From an uncultured Lachnospiraceae bacterium (GTDB lineage: Bacteria; Bacillota; Clostridia; Lachnospirales; Lachnospiraceae), in assembly GCA_947367855.1 (NCBI GenBank), contig CANBFE010000001.1, positions 372,001 to 436,000 on the forward strand: DNA of 64,000 bases, given 5' to 3'. Positions 22,985 through 30,945 of the stretch are shown here, one piece after another. The number at the start of each line of letters is the position of its first letter. Position 1 is the stretch's first letter. Under the pieces are notes generated by a model that saw only the letters and a program-made list of their open reading frames with translations, was not told where the DNA came from and ran no database searches. The translations under genes and the position numbers were made by a program.

Positions 22985-25696
22985 CTATTCTTCTCCGTTG
23001 TTTTCAAGATTTTCATAGTAACCGCTTGCGATACGTTCCTGTTCAATCTCCCAGGCCTGGCCGTCTATGATGGCCTGATAGTCTGGATTGGCAAAGAAAG
23101 CGGCATCATGCTGGCAGTGGCTGGCAGTATTGCCGGCTGCGCTTCCGTCAGGGTTTGTGGAGATACCGGAGCCGGACCAGAGGGAGGGGTCCTCCTGTAA
23201 AGGCATGACACAGGTACCGTACACTTTGAAGGGACACTCGGGGCTTGCGGGAATATGCTGATAATCACACAAGTCTCCCTGGTAATGAACGCTGCAGGAT
23301 TCCGTGGGAACGGTACCTGCGGCGAACAGCTCTGACCGGACGCTGTCACAGACGCCGGGAACGGGCAGCTGGCCGGATTTTGTGCAGATATTGGCGCTGA
23401 CGATTTCCTGCGGAGTGGTAAACTGCTCATTGGGAAGGTTTTCATGAATCCTCTCCATGATGGAACGCCACAGATCCCTCGCCACATGATCCTCCCGGTT
23501 GCCCTTGGAACGGCTCATGCTGACATTGTTGTCATAACCGGCCCAGACGGCACAGGTGTAATAGGGGGTATAGCCCGCAAACCACACGTCCCAGTAATCC
23601 GTGGAAGTACCGGTCTTGCCGGCAATGGCCATATTACGGTTAAAGTTGCAGGCGGCTCCGGTACCGGTAGTCACCACGTCAACCATGGCATCCGTGAGCA
23701 GGAAGGCTGTGGTTTCCTTGATTACCTGCTTGGAGGCTGGGTTGGTGTTGTCCAACAGGATATCTCCGTCCGTGTTTGTGACTCTGGTGTAGAGTTTGGG
23801 CTCTATATAATTTCCCATGTTGGCAATGGCTGCATAGGCTGCAGTCAGCTCATAGGGGGTGACGCCGTTGGTGAGACCGCCCAGGGCCAGGGTCTGGTTG
23901 ACATCTGTGTAAAAATCCTCCTCCCCCTTGGAATTTGTAATCCAGACGCCGTCTGTCAGTGTGGTGAAACCAAAGTTCAGCAGGTAGTCATAACCAAGCT
24001 GTGGAGTGATGACGGTCTCGGTCTTCACTGCAATGATGTTCATGGATTCCCGGATTGCTTCCCGGATGGAATTGATTCCGCGGTACCCGCTGTACCAGTT
24101 TTTCACCGGTGTGCTGTCTGCATAGTTAAAGGGAGCGTCATTGTACACAGTGGCCAGAGTCTGGCCCGCACTGTCCAGGGCAGGGGCAAAGGCCGCCAGT
24201 ACCTTGAAGGTGGAACCGGGCGAACGTTTGGCGTTGGTGGCGCGGTTCAGGGTTCTGCGTCCCTCCTTTACACCGCGTCCGCCTACCAGGGCAACCACAT
24301 AACCGGTAGACTGATCTTCGATGGAGATTGCTGCCTGGGGCTGCGGTGTCATGGAGATGGTTTCTGCATAGTTATCCTCATTGTCTGCGACTCCAAGTTC
24401 TGCCAGCATGGCAGTGCGGTAGGTGATTATGGCTTCCTGGGCGGCATCCTGGGAGCTGAAGATAAGGTTAAAGCTTCTGTCCTGATTCTCCTTAAACCAG
24501 GACATCATGTTTTCCTTACTGTAATTGTGCTTGTCCCCATTGGCGGAAAATATGGTCAGTGCGTAATTCAGATACCATTTCACGTTTTCCGGGTAGTTTT
24601 CCGGATTGGCGAATTCCTCATCCGCAATGGCCTGAATGGTGGGATCCATGGTGGATTCAATACGCAGGCCTCCGGCATACAGCAGATTCTCCGCCATGGT
24701 CTCGGAATATCCGCCTATGTTAATCAGGTCTTCCCGTACCTGCTCAAATACGGCATCCGAAAAATAGGAGCCGGAAGTAGTGTTGGTGTTGACACGGTAA
24801 TCGGCATCGTGAATACGGATCCGCTCGTAAACCGCCTCGCTGTCCGCCATGGCCGTCTCATATTCCTCGTCAGTGATAAGCCCCTGCTCCAACATGTCGT
24901 TGAGGCATTTATTCCGGCGTTTGGCATTGGATTCCGGATGGCTTATGGGATTGAAGCCGGAGGGATTCTGCGTGATGGAGGCGATGACTGCACATTCGGA
25001 AAGTGACAGCTCGCTGCAGGATTTGCCGAAATAGCGTTGGGAGGCGGATTCCACACCAAGGGTGTTCTGACCCAGATTGATGGCGTTCATGTAGCGGAGC
25101 AGGACATCCTCCTTGGAATAATACTTGGAGATTGCCAGGGCCAGGTTCTGCTCCTGCAGCTTACGCTTGATCATTTTGATCATGTTGCCGTTTTCTTCCG
25201 TCCATGTGGTGAAGATGGTATTCTTCAAAAGCTGCTGTGTAATGGTACTGGCGCCCTGCTTTTTCTTTCCCATGCTGGTCACAAAGAGATAGCCGGACCG
25301 GACAATGCCTTCCAGGTCGACACCCTTGTGCTGATAGAAACGCCTGTCCTCCAGGGCCACAAAGGCATTGGCCAGATGTTTCGGAATCAGATCCCAGTTG
25401 TTAATCTGGATGCGGTTGGAATTAATGCTGACATACTGGTCGATCTCATTGCCTTCGCAGTCATAGACGATGGTTGCCTCCCCGGAAGCAACCACGTCGC
25501 TTAGCCGGATCTGTGGGGTGGAAGACAGGATGCCCCTGAACATACCCAGTCCGGCGGATATTCCGCAGATCACTATGCCGATCATTGCGGCCAGGCTCAG
25601 CATGACAAGGGAAACTCCCAGCTTTCGCCCCCATTTTTTTGACTTAGAATTAAGTGCCCTCTGTTTGGAACGGACACCTCTTTTTCCGTAATTCAT
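22985..25696 (-). CDS. Class A penicillin-binding protein (glycosyltransferase/transpeptidase)
   Basis: 903 residues. A basic cytoplasmic tail and one membrane helix (about residues 27-50) precede a GT51 glycosyltransferase domain with VALEDRRFYQHKGVDLEGI, QGASTITQQLLKN and RKLQEQNLALAIS. The transpeptidase domain has SPGSTFK (Ser495), ESMNI and AGKTGTS. A C-terminal extension contains eight or so Cys (CTKSGQLPVPGVCDS, CSVHYQGDLCDY, CPFKVYGTC) that could form disulphides outside the cell. It polymerises and crosslinks peptidoglycan, PBP1A/1-like. Single gene between convergent terminator and the YigZ divergent region. Confidence 0.93.
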   Translation of the reverse strand: MNYGKRGVRSKQRALNSKSKKWGRKLGVSLVMLSLAAMIGIVICGISAGLGMFRGILSSTPQIRLSDVVASGEATIVYDCEGNEIDQYVSINSNRIQINNWDLIPKHLANAFVALEDRRFYQHKGVDLEGIVRSGYLFVTSMGKKKQGASTITQQLLKNTIFTTWTEENGNMIKMIKRKLQEQNLALAISKYYSKEDVLLRYMNAINLGQNTLGVESASQRYFGKSCSELSLSECAVIASITQNPSGFNPISHPESNAKRRNKCLNDMLEQGLITDEEYETAMADSEAVYERIRIHDADYRVNTNTTSGSYFSDAVFEQVREDLINIGGYSETMAENLLYAGGLRIESTMDPTIQAIADEEFANPENYPENVKWYLNYALTIFSANGDKHNYSKENMMSWFKENQDRSFNLIFSSQDAAQEAIITYRTAMLAELGVADNEDNYAETISMTPQPQAAISIEDQSTGYVVALVGGRGVKEGRRTLNRATNAKRSPGSTFKVLAAFAPALDSAGQTLATVYNDAPFNYADSTPVKNWYSGYRGINSIREAIRESMNIIAVKTETVITPQLGYDYLLNFGFTTLTDGVWITNSKGEEDFYTDVNQTLALGGLTNGVTPYELTAAYAAIANMGNYIEPKLYTRVTNTDGDILLDNTNPASKQVIKETTAFLLTDAMVDVVTTGTGAACNFNRNMAIAGKTGTSTDYWDVWFAGYTPYYTCAVWAGYDNNVSMSRSKGNREDHVARDLWRSIMERIHENLPNEQFTTPQEIVSANICTKSGQLPVPGVCDSVRSELFAAGTVPTESCSVHYQGDLCDYQHIPASPECPFKVYGTCVMPLQEDPSLWSGSGISTNPDGSAAGNTASHCQHDAAFFANPDYQAIIDGQAWEIEQERIASGYYENLENNGEE

Positions 25697-25918
25697 ATGC
25701 CCACCTTTCTGTAAAAAAAACGATTCGCGGGTACGAACCCTGTAATAATAAATTCCATTATACCAAAAAAGAACAGGTAAATAAAGGTTTTCTTTGTCTT
25801 ATTTATAATTGTTTCACATTTTTGGCAAATTATGATAAAATATCGTTATCTGAAAGGAGGCCTGGGGAGGGCGCGTAAAAGGGAAATATGGCGGGCAGAC
25901 CCGGGCGGGGAGGAGAAT

Positions 25919-26575
25919 ATGGACGGAAAAAAGGAGGATTCCTACCGTGTGCTGCTGGAGGGCGGCCAGGGGGAATATATGGAGAAAAAATCCCGATTTA
26001 TTGCCACGCTGCGTAAGTGCGGAAGCGAGGAGGAGGCGGTTTCCTTTGTGGAGGAAATGAAGAAAAAGTACTGGGATGCCAGGCATAACTGCCATGCCTT
26101 TGTCATTGGCAGCAGGGGGGAAATAACGCGCTGCAGCGATGACGGGGAACCCTCCGGCACGGCGGGACGCCCCATGCTGGAGGTGCTGACCGGGGAGCGG
26201 ATGCGGGACACGGCAGTGGTGGTGACAAGGTATTTCGGCGGAGTGCTTCTGGGCACCGGAGGCCTGGTGCGGGCTTACACACAGGCGGTGAAGGAGGGGC
26301 TGAAGAACTGCCTGGTGGGGACAATGCGCCATGGATATAAGGTGCGGATAACCACGGATTATCTCTGGATCGGAAAGCTTCTGTATCTTTTGGGGAATTT
26401 GAAACTGGAACCGCTTTCCACGGAGTACGGGGAACGGATTGTCCTGGAGCTGGAAGTTCCCGGGGAGAAGCTTGGGAGCCTGGAGCGGGAAATGGCGGAG
26501 GTTACCAATGGACGGGCCCGGTTTGAGCGGGAAAAGGAAATTTATTTTGTTGACAAAGGACAGTTCCAAGGATAA
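25919..26575 (+). CDS. YigZ/IMPACT family protein
   Basis: 218 residues. MEKKSRFIATLRKCGSEEEA, then RHNCHAFVIG, DDGEPSGTAGRPMLEVL and VVVTRYFGGVLLGTGGLVRAY are the hallmark motifs of the UPF0029/IMPACT N-terminal domain; residues ~135-218 form the usual ferredoxin-like C-terminal domain. Related to eukaryotic IMPACT, a translation regulator; bacterial role undefined. ATG 25919 follows GGGGAGGAG, and is preferred over the open frame from 25832. An AT-rich divergent region precedes it. Confidence 0.9.
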   Translation: MDGKKEDSYRVLLEGGQGEYMEKKSRFIATLRKCGSEEEAVSFVEEMKKKYWDARHNCHAFVIGSRGEITRCSDDGEPSGTAGRPMLEVLTGERMRDTAVVVTRYFGGVLLGTGGLVRAYTQAVKEGLKNCLVGTMRHGYKVRITTDYLWIGKLLYLLGNLKLEPLSTEYGERIVLELEVPGEKLGSLEREMAEVTNGRARFEREKEIYFVDKGQFQG

Positions 26576-26596
26576 AATGAAAGAGGTACCGGAAAA

Positions 26597-26712
26597 ATAG
26601 CATTTTGAAAGGTGGTGGTTTTAGAATGAAGAGTCAGACAAAGAACAGCGAAAGCCCTCTTCCTGGTCGAAGTTGCAACCCGAGAATAAAACCACATAAG
26701 GAGAAATGCTAT
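26597..26712 (+). promoter_or_regulatory. Structured mgtE leader that pairs across the start codon
   Basis: Two long perfect helices nest: 26597-26605 pairs with 26704-26712 (9 bp, includes the first two bases of the mgtE ATG) and 26615-26623 pairs with 26687-26695 (9 bp). Inside, 26628-26633 pairs with 26657-26662. The mgtE Shine-Dalgarno AAGGAG (26698-26703) sits in the internal loop between the two outer helices. There is no T-run, so translational rather than transcriptional control is indicated. It does not match the M-box consensus that I know. Nature of the signal is inference; magnesium is the obvious candidate. Confidence 0.5.
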
Positions 26713-26754
26713 GGAAACAAGAATCGAACTGAAGGAGCTTTTAAGGCTGTTTGA
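26626..26754 (+). CDS. Possible 42-codon leader peptide overlapping mgtE start
   Basis: ATG at 26626, in a different frame from mgtE, reads 42 codons through the second helix and across the mgtE start to a TGA at 26752-26754. AGGTGG lies about 10 bases upstream. The peptide has Pro at 11, 13, 19 and 23 (SPLPG motif). Ribosomes translating it would open both outer helices. Coding status is unproven. Confidence 0.3.
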   Translation: MKSQTKNSESPLPGRSCNPRIKPHKEKCYGNKNRTEGAFKAV

Positions 26755-28060
26755 TGCCAAACAGTATACGAATCTTCGTCAATTTCTGGTCGAATTAAAC
26801 GAAGCGGACATTGCCTTCCTTCTGGAAGAGCTGGAGGCGGAGATCATGCTGAAAGTGTACCGCATTCTGCCCAAGAATCTGGCGGCAGACGTATTTTCCT
26901 ATCTGGAAACGGATTCCCAGGAGTTCATTATTAATTCCCTTTCCGATAAAGAGGCAGGCAGTGTCATTGACAACCTGATGGCGGACGATGCGGCGGATTT
27001 CCTGGAGGAGATGCCGTCCAATGTGGTGGAGAGACTGTTGACCAATGCCAATCCGGATACCCGCCAGGCAATCAATCAGCTGCTGCGCTATCCGGAGGAT
27101 TCCGCGGGGAGCATCATGACCGTGGAGTATGTCTCCCTGAAGGAGAATCTCACGGTAGACCAGGCCATTGAGCGGATCAGGACAATAGGGCTTGACAGCG
27201 AGACCAGCAATATCTGTTATGTCCTGGATGCCGGCAGGGAACTGGTGGGGACTGTTGCCCTGCGTTATCTGCTGCTCAGCCAGGGGGATGAGATCATTGG
27301 GGATATCATGCATGAAAATGTGATTTCCGTCAATACGCTGATGGACCAGGAACAGGTTGCGGCGCAGTTTAAGAAATATGACTTTACAGCCATGCCCGTT
27401 GTGGACAATGAGAACCGTCTGGTTGGCATTATTACCGTGGACGATATCGTTGATATCATGGAGGAAGAGACCACGGAGGATATGGAGAAGATGGCGGCTA
27501 TCGTGCCAAGCGACAAGCCGTATATGCGGACCGGGGTGGGGGAAACATATAAAAAGCGGATTCCCTGGCTGCTTCTGCTGATGGTGTCAGCAACCTTTAC
27601 AGGGGCCATCATCGCTTCCTTTGAGGATGCCCTGAGTGTGTATGCGGTGTTGGTGGCTTTTATTCCCATGCTGATGGATACGGGTGGAAATGCAGGCGGC
27701 CAGGTGAGTGTGACGATTATCCGCGGTCTTTCCCTGGGAGAGATTGCCTATCGGGATGTGCCCAGGGTAATGTGGAAGGAAATCCGGGTGGCCCTGCTGT
27801 GCGGGGGGACACTGGCGGCGGCAAATTTTGTGAAGCTGATGCTGTTTGACAGGGTGGGGATATGGGTGGCGTTTACGGTGTGCCTGACTCTGGTGGCTGC
27901 AGTGCTGATGGCCATGTTGGTGGGATGCCTGCTGCCCATCGGGGCAAAGAAGATCGGGTTTGACCCGGCGGTGATGGCCAGTCCCTTTATCACAACCATT
28001 GTGGATGCGCTGTCCCTGCTGGTATATTTTCGGTTTGCCACGATCCTGCTGGGGATTTAG
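26711..28060 (+). CDS. mgtE: Magnesium transporter MgtE
   Basis: 449 residues. Cytoplasmic N domain of right-handed helical repeats (residues ~1-130, with DDAADFLEEMPSNVVERLL), tandem CBS domains (~135-255, SIMTVEYVSLKENLTVDQAI and FTAMPVVDNENRLVGIITVDDIVDIME), plug helix, then five membrane segments. FIPMLMDTGGNAGGQVSVTIIRGL is the conserved pore segment, and SPFITTIVDALSLLVYF carries the cation-coordinating Asp. MgtE is a dimeric Mg2+ channel gated by Mg2+ binding to the N and CBS domains. Translation seems to be controlled by the leader described separately. Confidence 0.95.
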   Translation: METRIELKELLRLFDAKQYTNLRQFLVELNEADIAFLLEELEAEIMLKVYRILPKNLAADVFSYLETDSQEFIINSLSDKEAGSVIDNLMADDAADFLEEMPSNVVERLLTNANPDTRQAINQLLRYPEDSAGSIMTVEYVSLKENLTVDQAIERIRTIGLDSETSNICYVLDAGRELVGTVALRYLLLSQGDEIIGDIMHENVISVNTLMDQEQVAAQFKKYDFTAMPVVDNENRLVGIITVDDIVDIMEEETTEDMEKMAAIVPSDKPYMRTGVGETYKKRIPWLLLLMVSATFTGAIIASFEDALSVYAVLVAFIPMLMDTGGNAGGQVSVTIIRGLSLGEIAYRDVPRVMWKEIRVALLCGGTLAAANFVKLMLFDRVGIWVAFTVCLTLVAAVLMAMLVGCLLPIGAKKIGFDPAVMASPFITTIVDALSLLVYFRFATILLGI

Positions 28061-28123
28061 GCGCTTTACTTTGCACGGGATAGGCAGTATGGGAAAAGGC
28101 TGATAAAATCAGGATTTTCTGGG

Positions 28124-28151
28124 GGTAGTAGTAAAATACTACCTCTTTTTT
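28124..28151 (+). terminator. Terminator after mgtE, doubling as an inverted repeat
   Basis: GGTAGTA (28124-28130), 6-base loop, TACTACC (28137-28143), then TCTTTTTT. A further GGGTAGTAT half-copy follows at 28155-28163, just before the next promoter. Confidence 0.7.
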
Positions 28152-28174
28152 GATGGGTAGTATAGGAAAACGCC

Positions 28175-28203
28175 TTGTTCATTTTGGCAGAGTTCTGTAA
28201 AAT
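28175..28203 (+). promoter_or_regulatory. Promoter of the LuxR-type gene
   Basis: TTGTTC, 17 bp, TAAAAT, within the 229 bp gap after mgtE. The GGGTAGTAT half-copy abuts its -35 side. Otherwise the gap holds nothing I recognise. Confidence 0.55.
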
Positions 28204-28289
28204 GGGATTACGGCAGGAAACAAGCAAATCCCGGTGGCGCCGCACCGGGAGCAGGATGGAAAAGCGGCGCAGAAAGGCAGGATAAGGAT

Positions 28290-29042
28290 ATGAAGAAAAA
28301 AGGGAGCAGAAAAGGTGGTTTCTTTCAGACGAGGATACTGACAGGAGTGATAGGAATATTATTATTGCTGTATCTGGTGGTGGCATCAACGGTCGGTACA
28401 AACTTAAAGCAGCTGAGGGTTATGTATTGGGACGTGACTTTGTTCTGGGGTATTCTGTTCATGGCGGCACTGGTTCTCTATCTGGGCAGGATGGAGAAGG
28501 ATTTTTTCAGCGCATGGAGGCTTGCTTTTTCCAAAAGGCAGGGAGTTTCCAGGATGGAGCTGCAGAGTGCGGTAAACGCGGTAGGCTGTGCGGAGAGGGC
28601 AGTCCTTTTATCCGAGATCGCGATTAGTCTGTTTGGGTTGGTTGACTGCTTTTACCATATGGATAATGTGATAACCTTTGGGCCGGCTCTTGCAGTCACT
28701 TGTACAGGAGTGCTCTATATGGTGCTGTTCCTGCTGATCCTGCTTCCGGTGAAGGTCAGGCTGGAGCGGAGGCTGGTCACATATATGGAAGAGCCGGAGG
28801 ATGGGGAGAAAGAGCGGGAAGAGGCCCAGGGGCAGCGGCTTTACTTCAGCCTCCGGGCCCAGGGCCTTACGGACAGGGAGACGGAGGTGGCCAGGCTGGC
28901 GGCGACGGGTATGCACAATGACGAGATCGGCCGGGAGCTGTATATCAGTACGGCTACGGTGAAGAAGCACATGACCCATATCCTGGAGAAAATGCAGTGC
29001 ACGAACCGGGAGGAACTGGCGGAGCGGGTCCGGGGGCTGTGA
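28290..29042 (+). CDS. Membrane-bound LuxR-type transcription regulator
   Basis: 250 residues. Four predicted membrane segments in the first ~165 residues (VIGILLLLYLVVA, LFWGILFMAALVLYL, VLLSEIAISLFGLV, TGVLYMVLFLLILL). A charged linker follows, then a C-terminal LuxR/GerE helix-turn-helix (~185-250): LTDRETEVARLAATGMHNDE, IGRELYISTATVKKHMTHIL, EKMQCTNREELAERV. It lacks a receiver domain, so signal input would be through the membrane part. GGTAGTA inverted repeats upstream could be its own operator. Target genes unknown. Confidence 0.8.
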   Translation: MKKKGSRKGGFFQTRILTGVIGILLLLYLVVASTVGTNLKQLRVMYWDVTLFWGILFMAALVLYLGRMEKDFFSAWRLAFSKRQGVSRMELQSAVNAVGCAERAVLLSEIAISLFGLVDCFYHMDNVITFGPALAVTCTGVLYMVLFLLILLPVKVRLERRLVTYMEEPEDGEKEREEAQGQRLYFSLRAQGLTDRETEVARLAATGMHNDEIGRELYISTATVKKHMTHILEKMQCTNREELAERVRGL

Positions 29043-29056
29043 GGGATAGAACGCAG

Positions 29057-29080
29057 AGCCGGCTCCTGATGGAGCCGGCT
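29057..29080. terminator. Hairpin between convergent genes
   Basis: 10 bp GC-rich perfect stem (29057-29066 with 29071-29080), TGAT loop. T-run is weak on both sides, so terminator strength is uncertain. Confidence 0.6.
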
Positions 29081-29089
29081 GCTGTGTCT

Positions 29090-30919
29090 TTAAGCCGTCT
29101 CAAACCGCAGAGGCATTTCCTTTCCGGTCTTATCCTGTACCAGGAAATCAAACTGAGACATATACAGTTCATAGTAGGCTCCCTTTTGGGCCAGCAGCTC
29201 TTCATGACTGCCCCGTTCCAGGATGCCGCCTTTATCTACGTACATGATACAGTCTGCATTTTTAATGGTAGAAAGACGGTGGGCGATGATGAAGGAGGTG
29301 CGCCCCTTCAGCAGTTCATTCAGTCCTTTCTGCAGCAGGATCTCGGTCTCCGTGTCAATGCTGGAGGTGGCTTCGTCCAGGATCAGGATCCTGGGATTGG
29401 CAAGCAGGGCCCTGGCAAAGGAGATCAGCTGCCGCTGTCCGGCGGAGAGTCTGCTGCCCCGTTCGTTTACCTCCGTGTAATACCCGTTTTCCATCTGGCT
29501 GATAAAGTCATGGGCGCATACGGTTTTCGCCGCAGCGATGACCTCTTCGTCCGTGGCTTCCCGGTTGCCGTAGCGGATATTGTCCATGATGGTGCCCGAG
29601 AAGATGAAGCTGTCCTGCATCATGATGCCCATCTGGGTCCGCAGGGAGCGGATGGTCACAGTGGAAATATCTGTTCCGTCTATCAGGATCCGGCCTGAAT
29701 CTACATTGTAGAAGCGGCTTATCAGGTTGACTATAGTGGACTTTCCTGCCCCGGTGGGGCCTACGAAGGCATAGGTCTGTCCAGCGTTCACTGTAAAATT
29801 GATATTTTCCAGGATTCTGTGGCCCTCTTCATAGCTGAAGCACACATCCTTAAATTCCACGTTTCCCCGGATGGCCGGCATGTCAGCGGCATCCTCCGCA
29901 TCCTTTACCAGAACAGGTTCGTCAATGGTCTCAAAGATGCGCTCCAGGTAGGAAACAGCTGTGAGCAGGGAATTGTAAAATCCTGCCAGGGTATTGATGG
30001 GCGCCCAGAAACGTCCGATGTAGGCAGTGAAGGCAATGAGCATACCTACCGTCAGGGTTGCGTCAGGGGCCAGGATCCAGCGGATGCCAAGCACATAGAT
30101 AAAGGATGTGGTGACAGCGGAGATCACGTCCACGCTGGGACCCATGGTACAGTTAAGCCTGATGGCTCTCATCCACGAATTTCTGTAATTATCGCTTAAA
30201 TGATTAAATATCTGGTTATTTTCGTTTTCCCGCACAAAGGACTGGGTTACCCGGATTCCTCCTATACTTTCCGCGATGTAGGCATTCAGGTTGCTCTGCT
30301 TATTGGACTGAATCTGCCAGGCCCGGCGCTGTTTCTTCTTAATAATAATGATCACCAGTGCCAGGACGGGCAGTCCGCACAGGCAGACCAGTGTGAGCCT
30401 GGCATCACAGAACAGCATGAACAGGATAATGAAGATCAGGTTACACAGGTCTGTCACTGTATTTACGATGCCGTTGCTCAGGAGGTCGCTTAAACTGTTT
30501 ACATAGTTGACTACCCTTACCTGTATCTTGCCATGGGGTCTGTCATCATAGTAGGAGAAGGGGAGCTCCTGCAGGTGGTTAAAAATATCCGTGCGGATGG
30601 CGTGTATGATATCCTGCCCCACAATGCTCATGGTCTTGATCTTCAAGACCATGGCAGCGGCGGAATAGGCTGCTACTGCCAGTGTCAGCAGGGAGACGGC
30701 CACGATTTTGTCCATATCCTTCCCGGGAATGTAGTAGTCCATGATCCGTTGGAAGAAAATGGGGACCATCATGGTCAGGGCAGAAGCGGAGAGCATCAGG
30801 AGTATAATGCCGGCCATCCTGCCTTTATATGGGGAGACATAGCCTGCAAGCCGCTTTAACTGTCTGATGTCAAACTTGTCTTCCAGTATTTCATCCATGT
30901 CATATCGATTTCTTGCCAT
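29090..30919 (-). CDS. ABC exporter half-transporter (catalytic-site partner)
   Basis: 609 residues: six-helix exporter membrane domain (residues ~25-320) and ATPase domain. Walker A GPTGAGKS, Q-loop MMQDSFIFSG, signature LSAGQRQ, Walker B ILILDEATSSID, H-loop IAHRLST. The canonical Glu after Walker B implies this ATP site is hydrolytically active. ATG 30919 has AGAGGT at 8 bases; an ATG at 30940 abuts its only upstream purine stretch. It follows the other half-transporter by 26 bp. Probably a multidrug or lipid/peptide exporter; substrate unknown. Confidence 0.92.
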   Translation of the reverse strand: MARNRYDMDEILEDKFDIRQLKRLAGYVSPYKGRMAGIILLMLSASALTMMVPIFFQRIMDYYIPGKDMDKIVAVSLLTLAVAAYSAAAMVLKIKTMSIVGQDIIHAIRTDIFNHLQELPFSYYDDRPHGKIQVRVVNYVNSLSDLLSNGIVNTVTDLCNLIFIILFMLFCDARLTLVCLCGLPVLALVIIIIKKKQRRAWQIQSNKQSNLNAYIAESIGGIRVTQSFVRENENNQIFNHLSDNYRNSWMRAIRLNCTMGPSVDVISAVTTSFIYVLGIRWILAPDATLTVGMLIAFTAYIGRFWAPINTLAGFYNSLLTAVSYLERIFETIDEPVLVKDAEDAADMPAIRGNVEFKDVCFSYEEGHRILENINFTVNAGQTYAFVGPTGAGKSTIVNLISRFYNVDSGRILIDGTDISTVTIRSLRTQMGIMMQDSFIFSGTIMDNIRYGNREATDEEVIAAAKTVCAHDFISQMENGYYTEVNERGSRLSAGQRQLISFARALLANPRILILDEATSSIDTETEILLQKGLNELLKGRTSFIIAHRLSTIKNADCIMYVDKGGILERGSHEELLAQKGAYYELYMSQFDFLVQDKTGKEMPLRFETA

Positions 30920-30945
30920 AATAATTACCTCTGTTATCATTCCTT

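Noticed and set aside
23444..25006. 520-codon plus-strand frame inside the PBP gene
   Set aside because: Shadow of a 903-residue PBP with all catalytic motifs; composition is that of an antisense reading.
26597..26712. M-box or yybP-ykoY riboswitch upstream of mgtE
   Set aside because: Conserved sequence elements of those classes, as I know them, are not present; described instead as an unclassified leader.
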